Of a stretch of 64,000 bases of DNA, positions 1-15,243 are shown in pieces. Source of the DNA: Caulobacteraceae bacterium (GTDB taxonomy: Bacteria; Pseudomonadota; Alphaproteobacteria; Caulobacterales; Caulobacteraceae). The notes beneath the pieces are model-generated. The model had not been told where the DNA came from. It made no database searches and saw only the letters and a list, made by a program, of their open reading frames with translations. The stretch's first letter is position 1. Each line of letters opens with the position of its first letter. The position numbers and the translations under genes were made by a program. The stretch is taken from contig CANJPZ010000003.1 of assembly GCA_947476325.1 (NCBI GenBank), positions 124,001 to 188,000 on the forward strand, in the 5' to 3' direction.

Positions 1-696
1 AAGGAGCCGCACAAGCCGCGCTTTGCCGCCGGCTCCATCGGACCGCTCAACAAGATGCTGTCGATGAGCTCGGACGTGAACGATCCGGGCGCGCGGCTGG
101 TTACCTTCGATCAGGTCTATGAAGCCTACAAGGAACAGGTCCGCGCCCTGCACGAAGGCGGTGTTGATCTGTTCCTGATCGAGACCATAACCGACACCCT
201 GAACTGCAAAGCCGCCATCAAGGCTGTCATGGACCTGCAGGACGAGGGCTATGAGCCCCTACCGATCTGGATTTCCGGCACCATCACCGACCGTTCCGGC
301 CGCACCCTGTCCGGCCAGACGGCCGAGGCCTTCTGGAACTCGGTCAAGCACGCCAAGCCCTTCGCCATCGGGTTCAACTGCGCGCTCGGCGCGGATCTGA
401 TGCGACCGCACATCGCCGAACTTTCACGCATCGCCGACACGCTTGTCGCCGCCTACCCGAACGCCGGCCTGCCCAACGCCATGGGCCAGTACGACGAGGA
501 GCCTCATGAGACGGCCCATGCGCTCAGTTCCTGGGCGGCGGGCGGCATCGTCAATATCGTCGGCGGCTGCTGCGGCACCACGCCGGATCACATTGCCTGC
601 GTGGCCAGGGATGTGACCGGTGTCGCGCCGCGCCAGGTCCCCGAGCGCCCCAAGGCCATGCGCCTGGCAGGTCTCGAACCGTTCGAGCTGGCGTGA
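1..696 (+). CDS. metH: Methionine synthase, homocysteine-binding half (partial at 5' edge)
   Basis: The open frame runs through base 1, so the N-terminus lies outside the window. The visible part is the homocysteine S-methyltransferase domain of cobalamin-dependent methionine synthase, which activates homocysteine thiolate on zinc. The three expected zinc cysteines are present: one in an NCALG motif (codon 379-381) and a Cys-Cys pair in GGCCGTT (codons 568-573). The protein stops right after this domain, and the pterin, B12 and reactivation domains are in a separate gene starting at 1615. The enzyme is therefore split into two polypeptides, as is known for Caulobacter. The stop codon overlaps the start of the next gene, which implies translational coupling. 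The family call is secure. Confidence 0.95.
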   Translation, partial: KEPHKPRFAAGSIGPLNKMLSMSSDVNDPGARLVTFDQVYEAYKEQVRALHEGGVDLFLIETITDTLNCKAAIKAVMDLQDEGYEPLPIWISGTITDRSGRTLSGQTAEAFWNSVKHAKPFAIGFNCALGADLMRPHIAELSRIADTLVAAYPNAGLPNAMGQYDEEPHETAHALSSWAAGGIVNIVGGCCGTTPDHIACVARDVTGVAPRQVPERPKAMRLAGLEPFELA

Positions 697-1064
697 TGGC
701 GGCCACCGACCTTACCGCTGTTGAAGTCGAGCAACTGCGCGATCTGCGAGCCCGCCTGAACCGCATCGAACCCGGCCCCTTGGGCGAGCGATCGGTTGGC
801 CCGCTGACCAAGGGCTTCTTTGATGTCTGTGCGCGGGTCGGGCTTGGGCGGCATCTTGACGGCATGGCGTTCGATGCGGCTGCCAAGGCCGGTCTGCCCG
901 ATGCGGCGAAGGATGCCGATCTGGAGGCCCTGCGCCGCATGGTCAGCAATCTGTACGTCGTGCGCGAGACCGCAGGCGGCGCCTGGCGCGGGTGGCTCAA
1001 CACCGGAATCCTGCAGGCCATTCTGACGCGGCGCCTGGTTCTGGCTGGCAAGGAGATGCTCTGA
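696..1064 (+). CDS. Small conserved-looking protein between metH halves, function unknown
   Basis: A protein of about 122 residues that I do not recognise. It is rich in Ala, Leu and Arg, appears soluble and probably helical, with no signal peptide or membrane segment. The ATG at 696 overlaps the upstream metH stop (TGATG); a GTG at 693 is an alternative start. Its own stop TGA overlaps the next start ATG at 1064, so it sits inside a tightly coupled operon. The coupling at both ends is the main reason to accept it as real. A role linked to methionine or cobalamin metabolism is only an inference from position. Confidence 0.7.
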   Translation: MAATDLTAVEVEQLRDLRARLNRIEPGPLGERSVGPLTKGFFDVCARVGLGRHLDGMAFDAAAKAGLPDAAKDADLEALRRMVSNLYVVRETAGGAWRGWLNTGILQAILTRRLVLAGKEML

Positions 1065-1612
1065 TGGGCAAGGTCTACGATCGCCTCAATGACAAGCTGC
1101 GCGCCTTCATCGCCGCCCAGAAGATGTTCTTCGTCGCCACGGCGCCGGGCGAGGGCGGCAATGTGAACGTCTCGCCCAAGGGCTATGACAGCGTCGTGCT
1201 GATCGACGACCAGACGCTCGCCTATCTGGATTTCGGCGGGTCGGGCATCGAGACCCTGGCCCATGTGCGCGACAACGGCCGCATTACCCTGATGTGGTGC
1301 GCCTTTGAGGGCCCGGCCAATATCGTCCGGCTTTACGGTCAGGGCGAGGCGGTGACCTTTGATGATCCCGGCTTTGCCGAACTGATGGCCCTGTTCCCAA
1401 CTTTCGAGCGCGCCCGCGCCGTCATCAAGGTCAGGATCACCCGTGTGTCCGACAGCTGTGGCTGGGGCGTGCCGTTCTTTGAATTCAAGGGCGAACGCGA
1501 CCAGCTCAAACGCTGGGTCGACAATCGTTCCGAAGAAGAATGGCGCGAGAAGCGCTATGCCACCAACGCCAAATCAATTGACGGCCTGCCTGGCCTTGTC
1601 CGTCCGGAGTAG
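1064..1612 (+). CDS. Pyridoxamine 5'-phosphate oxidase-family (FMN-binding split barrel) protein
   Basis: A protein of 182 residues. It begins with a short helix and then a split-barrel pattern ([22 protein letters not shown]) typical of the PNPOx-like flavin reductase superfamily. The NVSPKG motif is characteristic of the subfamily in which FMN or F420 sits at a dimer interface. The ATG at 1064 is preceded by AAGGAG at 1050-1055 and overlaps the upstream stop. The exact substrate is unknown. The product lies between the two methionine synthase halves and is translated with them, so a redox role near cobalamin reactivation is imaginable but unproven. Confidence 0.85.
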   Translation: MGKVYDRLNDKLRAFIAAQKMFFVATAPGEGGNVNVSPKGYDSVVLIDDQTLAYLDFGGSGIETLAHVRDNGRITLMWCAFEGPANIVRLYGQGEAVTFDDPGFAELMALFPTFERARAVIKVRITRVSDSCGWGVPFFEFKGERDQLKRWVDNRSEEEWREKRYATNAKSIDGLPGLVRPE

Positions 1613-1614
1613 CC

Positions 1615-4253
<2,639 letters not shown>

Positions 4254-4257
<4 letters not shown>

Positions 4258-4910
4258 GGCGTTGGCCGGACCGTCGGCGCAGCCTGGGGAATGATTGGGG
4301 TGGGCGTGGCCGGTGCGGGCGCGACCGCCACGGTATTGGTCCTCAGCAGCGGGGCCAGCAACAGCGAGCGGCTTTCCAGCTCGTGGGCGACCCGCTCGCA
4401 ACGTTCGGGCAATTCCCAGTTCATCCAGGAATAGGCCTGGTTGCGGGCGTCGACCGTGCCCAGGTCTTTCCACATGGCGACGCCGGTCTGCACGGCGGCC
4501 TGGCCCGTCGGGGCGATATTGGAAGTGCTGGCTGACTCTGCGGCGCGCATGGCGCGCTCGAACAACTGGATGGCGGCCCGGCCGGCGACCTGCTGGTCGG
4601 AATATTCCTTGGCGTCTTCCTGGACGGTGTTCCAGCGGATGGAAATGGCGTCCAGCTCCGGTTTGACCCGGGTATAGAGCTGCATGTGGGTGGCCAGCGC
4701 GCCTTCGCACCAGCCGATGAACTGATAGTCGTCCCGCGGCGCGCCGCGCGGCAGGTCATCTTTCGGCGCTTCGGGCACGGCGTTGGTAACCGGCGGCAGA
4801 GCCGGCGTTGCGGACGGCGCAGAAGGGGCCGACCCAGGCGTCTGGGCGGCCGCCGCTCCGGCGGCCAGCAACAGTCCAAACGCAATGGCCCCGAGGGTTT
4901 TTATCGACAT
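4254..4910 (-). CDS. Small secreted protein with Pro/Ala-rich linkers, function unknown
   Basis: A protein of 218 residues. The N-terminus is a clear signal peptide (about 1-24, hydrophobic core ending AAAAQ). A Pro/Ala/Ser-rich linker follows, then a helical core of about 140 residues with two or three cysteines ([15 protein letters not shown]) and a second Pro/Ala-rich tail. The start was placed at 4910 because GAGGAAG lies just upstream; the frame is open further but the extension looks unlike coding sequence. Its start lies 7 bases after the stop of the oxoprolinase gene, so the two probably share a transcript. Its stop overlaps the stop of metH on the other strand. No family was recognised. 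Confidence 0.75.
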
Positions 4911-4917
4911 GACTTCC

Positions 4918-8403
<3,486 letters not shown>

Positions 8404-8526
8404 GGGCCCGTCATAACGCGACGAGCCTCATTGTCGAACGGCGGGAGCCGGGATCGCTCACCGCCGATTTTCGCGTTCTCCAAATCCCGGTCCCGTGTAA
8501 TCATTGTTCAGCTTGGGAGGCACATC

Positions 8527-9869
8527 ATGACCAAAACCTTGGGTGCACACGCTGTCGTCGTCGGCGCGGGTATGGGCGGACTGTCCGCAGCGGCCGCGCT
8601 TTCCCCATTTTTTGATCGGTTAACGGTCCTCGACAAGGACACCCTTCCGTCCGGTGATGAGGTTCGCCTGGGGGTGGGTCAGGGCCCGCACACCCACCAG
8701 CCTCAAGGCGGGAGAGGAGACACTTGAGCGCCTGTTGCCGGGCTTGCGCGACGCGCTCTATGCCGCCGGCGCCGCCGAAATCCGTGTTGGGCGCGATGTC
8801 GACTTCTTTGATCCGGGTGGTCCGGTGCCTGAATGTGATCCCGGCTTTTCGGTCACCGCCCTGTCGCGGCCGCGCTATGAGCGGGTGCCGCGAGACAAGG
8901 TCCGGGCCCTGGCCAATGTTACCCTGCGAGACGAGACTCCCGTGGCGGGGTGTCTGGTCGACGAGGGCTCCTGCGTCGGCGTGGAGCTGAGCGACGGTGA
9001 ACAGGTCTTGGCCGGTCTGGTCGTTGATTCATCGGGGATGAATGGGCCGCTTTGTGAAAAGCTGGCCGCCGATGGCGAGGCCGACTTCGACAGTTAAATG
9101 GTCAAGATCAATGTCGCCTATTCGACGGTGCGTTTTCAAAAGCCCGAGGGATGGAAGGGTGATCGCCGCGGCGTATTCGTTCTGCCGCCGCCTCCGGGAA
9201 ACCAGTTCGCACTGCTGCTGCCGATCGAAGATGACCAGTGGACCATTTCGCTGGGCGTGCAGGGCGACATGGCCTTGCCTCGAAATCACGAGGAATTCAC
9301 GGCCCTTTGCCAGGGCCCTTCCGGCTCCGGGCGTTTACGAACGGGTGAAGGACGCTGTTCCGCTGACGCCGTTCCGTTCATTCCGAAAGACGCATGCGGT
9401 GCGCCGCAGATTCGGCGCTGCCCGGCGCTGGCCTGACCGGCTTGTTCCTGTGGGCGACACCATGACCAGTTTCAATCCAACCTTTGGGCAGGGCATGACG
9501 GTGGCGGCGGTCCAGGCCGGAGCCCTGGCGAAAATCCTGGCCGAACGGGTCGCGTCCGGCGGCGGACTGAACGGACTGGGCGCCGCCTATTTTCCGCCTG
9601 CCGAAGCCATTGCGGCAGCCGCCTGGAATCTCGCAATCGGATCGGACTACAGCTACGCCGAGACCGAAGGCGAGCGCCCGGCCGATTTCGCCCAGCAACA
9701 GTTTGCCGGCCGCGTGATGCGCCAACTGGCCGGTACCGACCCGGACTTCCTCGTCCTGCGCATGCGGATGGGCCACATGCTGGAATCCGGCGCGGCCCTG
9801 CGTGAGGGCCCCCTGGCCGAACGCTTCGCGGCGGCCATGAAGGCGGCGTCCCAGCCCAATCCCGCCTAG
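8527..9869 (+). pseudogene. FAD-dependent oxidoreductase/monooxygenase, broken by two frameshifts and a stop
   Basis: Three successive reading frames together spell one flavoprotein of about 445 residues. The first frame gives an N-terminal dinucleotide motif (VVVGAGMGGLSAAAAL) and a GQGPHTH stretch. After a +1 shift near 8695-8702 the second frame continues (SLKAGEETLERLLPGL, then PRYERVPRD). An in-frame TAA at 9095-9097 interrupts this frame, but homology-like text continues past it (VKINVAYSTVRF). A second +1 shift near 9295-9310 leads into the third frame, with the second FAD motif (VPVGDTMTSFNPTFGQGM). Three separate lesions make sequencing error unlikely. An intact copy would belong to the group of FAD-dependent hydroxylases carrying a GxPQGRHxH-type motif. 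Start ATG at 8527 follows GGGAGG. Confidence 0.85.
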
Positions 9870-9948
9870 GGCTTGAGGTGCAGATTTCACAGCCGCGTTC
9901 CAATTTCCGCGCCAGCCCGTTACATCGCTCACGAACGGGAGAACTGAC

Positions 9949-11136
9949 ATGGTTGGCGTACTTGAAGGCGTGCGGGTGCTGGATCTTGGGCGTTACATCG
10001 CTGGACCTCTGTGTGGGGCGATGCTGGGTGATCTGGGGGCCGAGGTTATCCGCATCGAGCGAGTCGGCGGCGGCGAGGACCGGGCGCAGTATCCGCTAGG
10101 TGGCGAGGCCGACGCCGGCGCGGCTTTCCTGGCCTTCAACCGAAACAAGAAGAGCCTGACGCTCGATCCCGGCAGTCCGAAGGGCCGTGAGGTGATGAAG
10201 CGCCTGGTGGCCACCGCCGACATCGTGCTGGTCAACATGCCCCTGCCGGCCATCACCAGGATCGGCCTGGACTACGACAGCCTGAAAGCCATCAAGGGGG
10301 ACATCATCCTGTTGCACACCTCCGCCTTCGGCAATGATGGCCCCTATGCCGAGCGCGTTGGCTTCGACGGCATCGGCCAGGTGATGAGCGGAACGGTGGC
10401 GCTGTCGGGCGATCCGGGCCATCCGATGAAGAGCGTCGTCTGCTGGGTCGATGTCTCGACCGCCATGTTCAACGCCTATGGGGCGCTGGCTGCCCTGATG
10501 CACCGCCGGGCCACCGGCCAGGGTCAGAAGGTTGAAACCAATCTGCTGCGTTCGGCCCTGAACCTGTCCAATGTCCAGGTCGTCGAGCAGGCGGTCATCG
10601 ACCGCGACCGCCAGCCGACCGGCAATCGCATGCAGGCGGGCGGTCCTGGCGATCTTCACCAGACACAGGACGGCTGGGTCATGATCCAGGTGGCCGGCGA
10701 CGGGCTCTTCCGCCGCTGGGCCAAACTGATGGGCGAGGAAGGCCTGTGGACGTCCGATCCGCGCTTCGCCAGCGAGATGCTGCGCGGCGACAATAACGCC
10801 ATTCTGTCGGAGCGGACCTCTGCCTTCACAAAGAACCTGACGACCGAAGAGGCCCTGGCCGCGTTCGCCGCCGCCAAGGTGCCGGCAGGGCCGCTGTTGA
10901 ACCCCCAGCAGGTGCTCGACGATCCGCACGTCCAGGCAGTCGGCATGTATCGCCAGGTTGACTATCCGGGTCTGCCAAGGCCTGCGCCTCTGGTTGAGCC
11001 GGGCGCCCGGTTCAGCGGGTTTGACCTGGCCCGGATGCGTCCGCCAACCAGCGGCGAACACACTGACGAAATTCTCGGCGGACTGGGTTATACCCGTGGC
11101 GAGATAGACACCCTCAGGTCAGAAGGGGTCATCTGA
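9949..11136 (+). CDS. Class III (CaiB/BaiF) CoA-transferase, copy 1
   Basis: A protein of 395 residues, the usual length for family III CoA-transferases such as formyl-CoA transferase and racemases of the CaiB type. The N-terminal GVRVLDLGRYIAGP and LGAEVIRIE motifs bind CoA. The predicted catalytic aspartate, which forms a mixed anhydride in this family, is D168 in WVDVSTAMFNAYGAL. The start ATG at 9949 follows a GGGAGAA ribosome-binding site. It is followed 13 bases later by a close paralogue aligned along its whole length, so this is a tandem duplication. The CoA acceptor and donor cannot be told from sequence; family members serve carnitine, oxalate, succinate or methylacyl-CoA metabolism. 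Confidence 0.93.
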   Translation: MVGVLEGVRVLDLGRYIAGPLCGAMLGDLGAEVIRIERVGGGEDRAQYPLGGEADAGAAFLAFNRNKKSLTLDPGSPKGREVMKRLVATADIVLVNMPLPAITRIGLDYDSLKAIKGDIILLHTSAFGNDGPYAERVGFDGIGQVMSGTVALSGDPGHPMKSVVCWVDVSTAMFNAYGALAALMHRRATGQGQKVETNLLRSALNLSNVQVVEQAVIDRDRQPTGNRMQAGGPGDLHQTQDGWVMIQVAGDGLFRRWAKLMGEEGLWTSDPRFASEMLRGDNNAILSERTSAFTKNLTTEEALAAFAAAKVPAGPLLNPQQVLDDPHVQAVGMYRQVDYPGLPRPAPLVEPGARFSGFDLARMRPPTSGEHTDEILGGLGYTRGEIDTLRSEGVI

Positions 11137-11149
11137 GGGGGTATTGTCT

Positions 11150-12334
11150 ATGGCAGGGGTTCTTGACGGCGTCCGGGTGCTCGACCTTGGTCGGTATATC
11201 GCCGGACCAATGTGTTCTTCTTTGCTGGGAGACCTGGGCGCCGAGGTGATCCGGATCGAGCGGGTCGGCGGCGGCGAGGACCGGTTGACAGCGCCGCTGG
11301 GTGAGGACTGCGATAGCGGCGCGGGCTACCAGGCTTTCAACCGCAACAAGAAGGGTCTGACTCTCGACCCTGGCAGCCCAAAGGGCCGCGAGGTGATGAA
11401 GCGTCTGATCGCCACGGCCAACATCGTGGTGGTCAACATGCCCTTGCCAGCAATCAGGAAGATCGGCCTCGACTACGACAGCCTTGTCGCCATCAAACCG
11501 GACATCATTCTGGTGCACACCTCTGCTTTCGGTGTCGACGGACCTTATGCCGAGCGGGTCGGTTTCGACGGCGTTGGCCAGGCCATGAACGGCGCGGTCT
11601 ACATGTCGGGCGATCCCGGCGCACCGCGCCGCACCAGCGCGCCTTACGTTGATGTAACCACCGCCATGTTCAACGCCTATGGCGCTCTGGCCGCCGTAAT
11701 GCACAAGCGCGCCACCGGGCAGGGTCAGAAGGTCGAGACCAATCTTTTGCGCTCGGCCCTCAACCTGACCAATGGTGGGGTGATCGAGCAGGCCCTGACC
11801 CAGATCAATCGCGTGCCTACGGGCAACAGGGCCCAGGGGGCTGGACCCGGCGATATTCACCGCACCAAAGACGGCTCAATCCTCATCCAGGTGGTTAGCG
11901 ACGCTCTGTTCCGGCGGTGGGCGAAACTGGTCGGCGCCGAGGACTGGATCGACGATCCGCGCTTTGCGACCGACGAACTGCGCGGCCAGAGCAACCATTT
12001 GCTCAGCGCCAAATCCGCACTCTGGGCCGCCAATCTGACAACCACAGAAGCGCTGGACGCCCTTGGCGCGGCGATGATTCCGGCCGGCCCGGTATTGACC
12101 CCCCAACAGGTGCTGGAGGACCCCCACATCATCGCCGCCGGTTACTATCAGCCCCGCGATTATCCGGGCTTGCCCGGTCCTGCGCCGGTCATCGAGCCGG
12201 GCGCCCGGTTCAGCACCATTCGCCTGTCCCGTACTCGTCCGCCCACGATCGGCGAGCACACCGATGAAATTCTGGGCGATCTGGGTTATACCGGAGATGA
12301 GATCGACGGGTTGCGCGCCGACGGCGTGATCTGA
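11150..12334 (+). CDS. Class III (CaiB/BaiF) CoA-transferase, copy 2
   Basis: A protein of 394 residues, colinear with and very similar to the upstream gene from MAGVLDGVRVLDLGRYIAGP onward. That match fixes the start at ATG 11150 rather than the TTG six bases earlier; GAGGGGG lies just upstream. The predicted catalytic aspartate is again residue 168 (YVDVTTAMFNAYGAL). The two copies differ most around residues 45-60, 160-167 and 205-225, which suggests diverged substrate choice or formation of a heterodimer. Family III enzymes are interlocked dimers, so a heteromer is plausible. It is very probably co-transcribed with copy 1. Confidence 0.93.
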   Translation: MAGVLDGVRVLDLGRYIAGPMCSSLLGDLGAEVIRIERVGGGEDRLTAPLGEDCDSGAGYQAFNRNKKGLTLDPGSPKGREVMKRLIATANIVVVNMPLPAIRKIGLDYDSLVAIKPDIILVHTSAFGVDGPYAERVGFDGVGQAMNGAVYMSGDPGAPRRTSAPYVDVTTAMFNAYGALAAVMHKRATGQGQKVETNLLRSALNLTNGGVIEQALTQINRVPTGNRAQGAGPGDIHRTKDGSILIQVVSDALFRRWAKLVGAEDWIDDPRFATDELRGQSNHLLSAKSALWAANLTTTEALDALGAAMIPAGPVLTPQQVLEDPHIIAAGYYQPRDYPGLPGPAPVIEPGARFSTIRLSRTRPPTIGEHTDEILGDLGYTGDEIDGLRADGVI

Positions 12335-12391
12335 ACCGCCCGCCCAAGCGTTGTCATCATATCGCCCCGAAGCTGGGCCATGCGGTAGCTC

Positions 12392-13087
12392 ATGGGACTG
12401 TGGAAGAACATTGCGGCCCTGGCCGCTCGCGCCGTCGATGACGCCGAATGCCCTGACTGCCCTCCCGGGCCGCCGGGGGAGGATCCGGCGTTCTCGACCG
12501 CTGTAACTGCCCTGGGAGCCAAGCTGGCCAAGGCGGACGGCAGGCCGGATTCTCTGGAATATGCGGCCTTTTCAAAGGTGTTTACCGCCGAGGGCTCTTC
12601 GGCAGGCAATATTCAGCGGCTCTATGACCTGGCCAGTCAGACCACTCTTGGCTACGAAAGTTATGCCCGCAGACTGGCCAAGCGCTATCGCAGGTGCCCC
12701 GAAGTACTGGAAGACGTCCTCGACGGCCTTTTCCACATCGCGGGCGCCGACGGCGCGGTCACGGGCGACGAGCTGGACTATCTGGAACATGTCGCCCTTC
12801 ACCTGGAAGTGCCCGTCCTGACCTTCCGGCGGTTAAAGGCAACGCACCTGGGCTTGGGGGCCGAAGACCCCTACGGCGTCCTTTCCGTGCCGCACGACGC
12901 CTCCGACGAAGAGGTTCGTTCAGCCTGGCGAAAGTTAATCGCCGAAAGCCACCCCGACCGCGCCGCCGCAAGGGGCCTGCCGGCAGACTTTGCGCATGTC
13001 GCCCAGATCAAGGCCGCGGCGATCAATGCGGCCTATGATTCAGTCACGCGCGAGCGTCGAAGCTTTGCTGAGGCCGGCGCGGTCTGA
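12392..13087 (+). CDS. TerB-like / J-domain co-chaperone (DjlA-type)
   Basis: A protein of 231 residues. The first 155 residues form a helical TerB-like domain (two acidic helical hairpins, KADGRPDSLEY and GADGAVTGDELDYLEH). A C-terminal J-domain follows from about residue 160, with the HPD tripeptide at H187-P188-D189 that stimulates DnaK ATPase. The arrangement matches DjlA, but the N-terminal transmembrane segment of E. coli DjlA is not evident. It lies 57 bases after the CoA-transferase stop and overlaps nothing. Partner chaperone genes are not in the window. Confidence 0.88.
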   Translation: MGLWKNIAALAARAVDDAECPDCPPGPPGEDPAFSTAVTALGAKLAKADGRPDSLEYAAFSKVFTAEGSSAGNIQRLYDLASQTTLGYESYARRLAKRYRRCPEVLEDVLDGLFHIAGADGAVTGDELDYLEHVALHLEVPVLTFRRLKATHLGLGAEDPYGVLSVPHDASDEEVRSAWRKLIAESHPDRAAARGLPADFAHVAQIKAAAINAAYDSVTRERRSFAEAGAV

Positions 13088-13199
13088 CGTCGCAGCCTTG
13101 GGCCAAAAAAGTGTGCGGGTGTTGACGAACCGGAAGGGTGAGCAGAGATTATATCTCGCGACCGCACAATGGCAGGTGCGAGTCCGCCAGGAAGAAACG

Positions 13200-13487
13200 A
13201 TGAGCACGCTCAAAGGGCCGTCCATCCACCGCAATGAATTCGCGGCGATCGTCGGGTTTATTGCGACCGCAATCGCAGGTGTCATCGGTCTGGTTGTCGC
13301 CCTCTCCATCGCGGCTGCCGTGGTGGTGATCGGTTTCTTCGGCGCCATTCTGCTCGCCTTCGCCAGCCTTGCGATGCGCGCACGACGACCTTCCCGCGCC
13401 AGGACCTCCGCAGACCCGGAGATTATTGAAGCCAAGCGCGTCGGCGGCCATTCGTGGGTCGCTTACGGCTGGGACAACCAGCAGTAA
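13200..13487 (+). CDS. Small membrane protein, function unknown
   Basis: A protein of 95 residues starting MSTLKGPSIHRNEF. One long, or two closely packed, hydrophobic segments span about residues 16-60 (Ile/Val/Ala/Gly rich) and a basic patch follows (MRARRPSRAR). The frame is open upstream to 12990, but that part overlaps the J-domain gene. GGAAGAA lies just before the ATG at 13200, so this start is preferred. No family was recognised. It is probably a small inner-membrane protein with a cytoplasmic basic tail. Confidence 0.6.
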   Translation: MSTLKGPSIHRNEFAAIVGFIATAIAGVIGLVVALSIAAAVVVIGFFGAILLAFASLAMRARRPSRARTSADPEIIEAKRVGGHSWVAYGWDNQQ

Positions 13488-13548
13488 TTCAACGAATCAG
13501 CCAATCTGCGTCCTGAGCGCCGATCCGGCGCCTCAAGGGACTGTTTCT

Positions 13549-14439
13549 GTGTCACTCCGCGATTTTGCCATCATGGCCGGCGTCTGCCTACTTTGGGCGC
13601 TGAACACGATCTTTTCTAAGATCGCGGTGAGCACCTATGACATTCCACCGCTGTTTCTGGGCGCGGCGCGCTTCGGCATCGTCGCCCTGGCTGTTTGTCC
13701 GTGGCTGTTTCCCGCGCCGCGGCCCATGTGGCGGATGATTATCGTCGGTCTGACCATGGGCGGCGGAACTTTTGTCTTTGCCTTCATCGGTCTGAAGACC
13801 GCAAGCCCTTCCGGCGTGGCCATCGTCTCGCAACTGGGCGTGCCGGCTGCGACCATCCTTTCGGTGCTCATCCTCGGCGAGAGGATTCACTGGCGTAGGG
13901 GTCTTGGCGTCGTCCTTTCGCTCGGCGGAGTCCTGCTGGTGATGTGGAGCCCCAAGGACCTGATGGTTTCCACCGGACTAGTCCTGGCGGCGACGGGCGC
14001 CATCATCGGCTCGCTTGGAGCTGTCACGATGAAACAGATGACTGGTGTGAGGCCCTTGACCTTTCAGGCCTGGGTCGGCCTGATCTCGTTCGTGCCCCTG
14101 ATGGTCTTCAGTCTTTTTCTCGAGCCCCAGGCGCCTGCGCTGGCCCTGAAGGCCGGTTGGCCCTTTCTTGGGATCATCCTGTTCTCGGCGCTGGTGGTCT
14201 CGGTGCTGGGGCACACCACCTACTACGTGCTGATCGGCCGCTACGAAGCCAATCTGATCGCGCCCCTGACGCTGATGATGCCGCTGGCGACCATCGGTCT
14301 GGGCGTGCTGATCACGCACGATCCGTTTACGGCTCGCATGGCCCTGGGCACGGGGATCGCTTTGGCGGGCGTGCTTATCATCGCGCTTCGGCGGGATCAC
14401 GTCGCGCCCCTTGTTGAACTGTGGAGACCGCGCGGATGA
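13549..14439 (+). CDS. EamA/DMT-family membrane transporter
   Basis: A protein of 296 residues with about ten hydrophobic helices in two repeated halves, typical of the drug/metabolite transporter superfamily. The start is taken as GTG 13549 (VSLRDFAIMAGVCLLWALN), preceded by AAGGGA; the open frame further upstream overlaps the small membrane-protein gene and lacks coding character. The motif LWALNTIFSKIAV in helix 1 and the second-half GTIALxGxxLI-like pattern are standard for EamA. The cargo is unknown. Its stop overlaps the start of the next gene (ATGA), so the two are coupled. Confidence 0.9.
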   Translation: MSLRDFAIMAGVCLLWALNTIFSKIAVSTYDIPPLFLGAARFGIVALAVCPWLFPAPRPMWRMIIVGLTMGGGTFVFAFIGLKTASPSGVAIVSQLGVPAATILSVLILGERIHWRRGLGVVLSLGGVLLVMWSPKDLMVSTGLVLAATGAIIGSLGAVTMKQMTGVRPLTFQAWVGLISFVPLMVFSLFLEPQAPALALKAGWPFLGIILFSALVVSVLGHTTYYVLIGRYEANLIAPLTLMMPLATIGLGVLITHDPFTARMALGTGIALAGVLIIALRRDHVAPLVELWRPRG

Positions 14440-15170
14440 TCGAGACCATCGCCGCGCCATCGCCCAATTTCGATCCGCGCAAGAGTCCTCCGGACATGAT
14501 CGTCCTGCACTACACCGGCATGCAGACCGGGGCGGAAGCGCTGGCCCGGCTGAGAGACCCTGAAGCTAGGGTCTCGGCCCACTACCTGGTGGAGGAAGAC
14601 GGCCGCATCTTCACACTGGTGTCCGAAGAGCGACGCGCCTGGCACGCCGGAGCCGGTTTTTGGAAGGGCGAGCGGGATATCAACGCCGTCTCGATCGGGG
14701 TCGAGGTCGTAAATCCTGGACGCGAGTGGGGTTATCGCGCGTTTCCGGATCGTCAGATTGAGGCGGTAATTGCTCTGCTCAGCGATATTCGTGGGCGGTG
14801 GGACGTGGCGAATGGCCGCATCCTTGGCCATTCGGACACGGCGCCAGCCCGCAAGGAAGATCCCGGCGAACTGTTCCCGTGGAAACGCCTTGCTGATGCG
14901 GGGCACGGCCTGTGGGCCGAACCAACGGTGGCGCCTGGCCAGGCGCTGACGATTGGCGACGAAGGGCCCGGAGTCTTTGTTCTGCAGGCGGGACTGGCGC
15001 GTCTGGGATACGAAAACCCACCATCTGGTCAGTATGATGAGGCCACGGCGACGAACATCCGCGCGTTTCAAAGGCACTGGCGGCCTGGTGCTGTCGATGG
15101 GATCGCCGATGGTGAAACCCGTGCCCGTCTTATGGCGGTATTGCGGGCCGGCGTCGCGAGTGGGGGTTAA
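14436..15170 (+). CDS. N-acetylmuramoyl-L-alanine amidase with C-terminal peptidoglycan-binding domain
   Basis: A protein of 244 residues. Residues 1-165 form an Amidase_2 (AmpD/AmiD) domain that cleaves the amide between MurNAc and L-Ala. Likely zinc ligands are H25 (VLHYTG) and H132 (LGHSDTAPARKEDPG), with a further HAG histidine at about 70. Residues 175-240 resemble a PG_binding_1 repeat (GPGVFVLQAGLARLGY...ATATNIRAFQRHW). No signal peptide is seen, which favours a cytoplasmic muropeptide-recycling role as in AmpD, although the wall-binding domain argues for a surface role. The start at 14436 overlaps the transporter stop. Confidence 0.92.
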   Translation: MIETIAAPSPNFDPRKSPPDMIVLHYTGMQTGAEALARLRDPEARVSAHYLVEEDGRIFTLVSEERRAWHAGAGFWKGERDINAVSIGVEVVNPGREWGYRAFPDRQIEAVIALLSDIRGRWDVANGRILGHSDTAPARKEDPGELFPWKRLADAGHGLWAEPTVAPGQALTIGDEGPGVFVLQAGLARLGYENPPSGQYDEATATNIRAFQRHWRPGAVDGIADGETRARLMAVLRAGVASGG

Positions 15171-15243
15171 AACTTCAAAATGGGCCGTGGCGGAGTGTCG
15201 CAACCATAAAGCGCTAAGTCAAATTTAACAACCTGGAGCTCAA

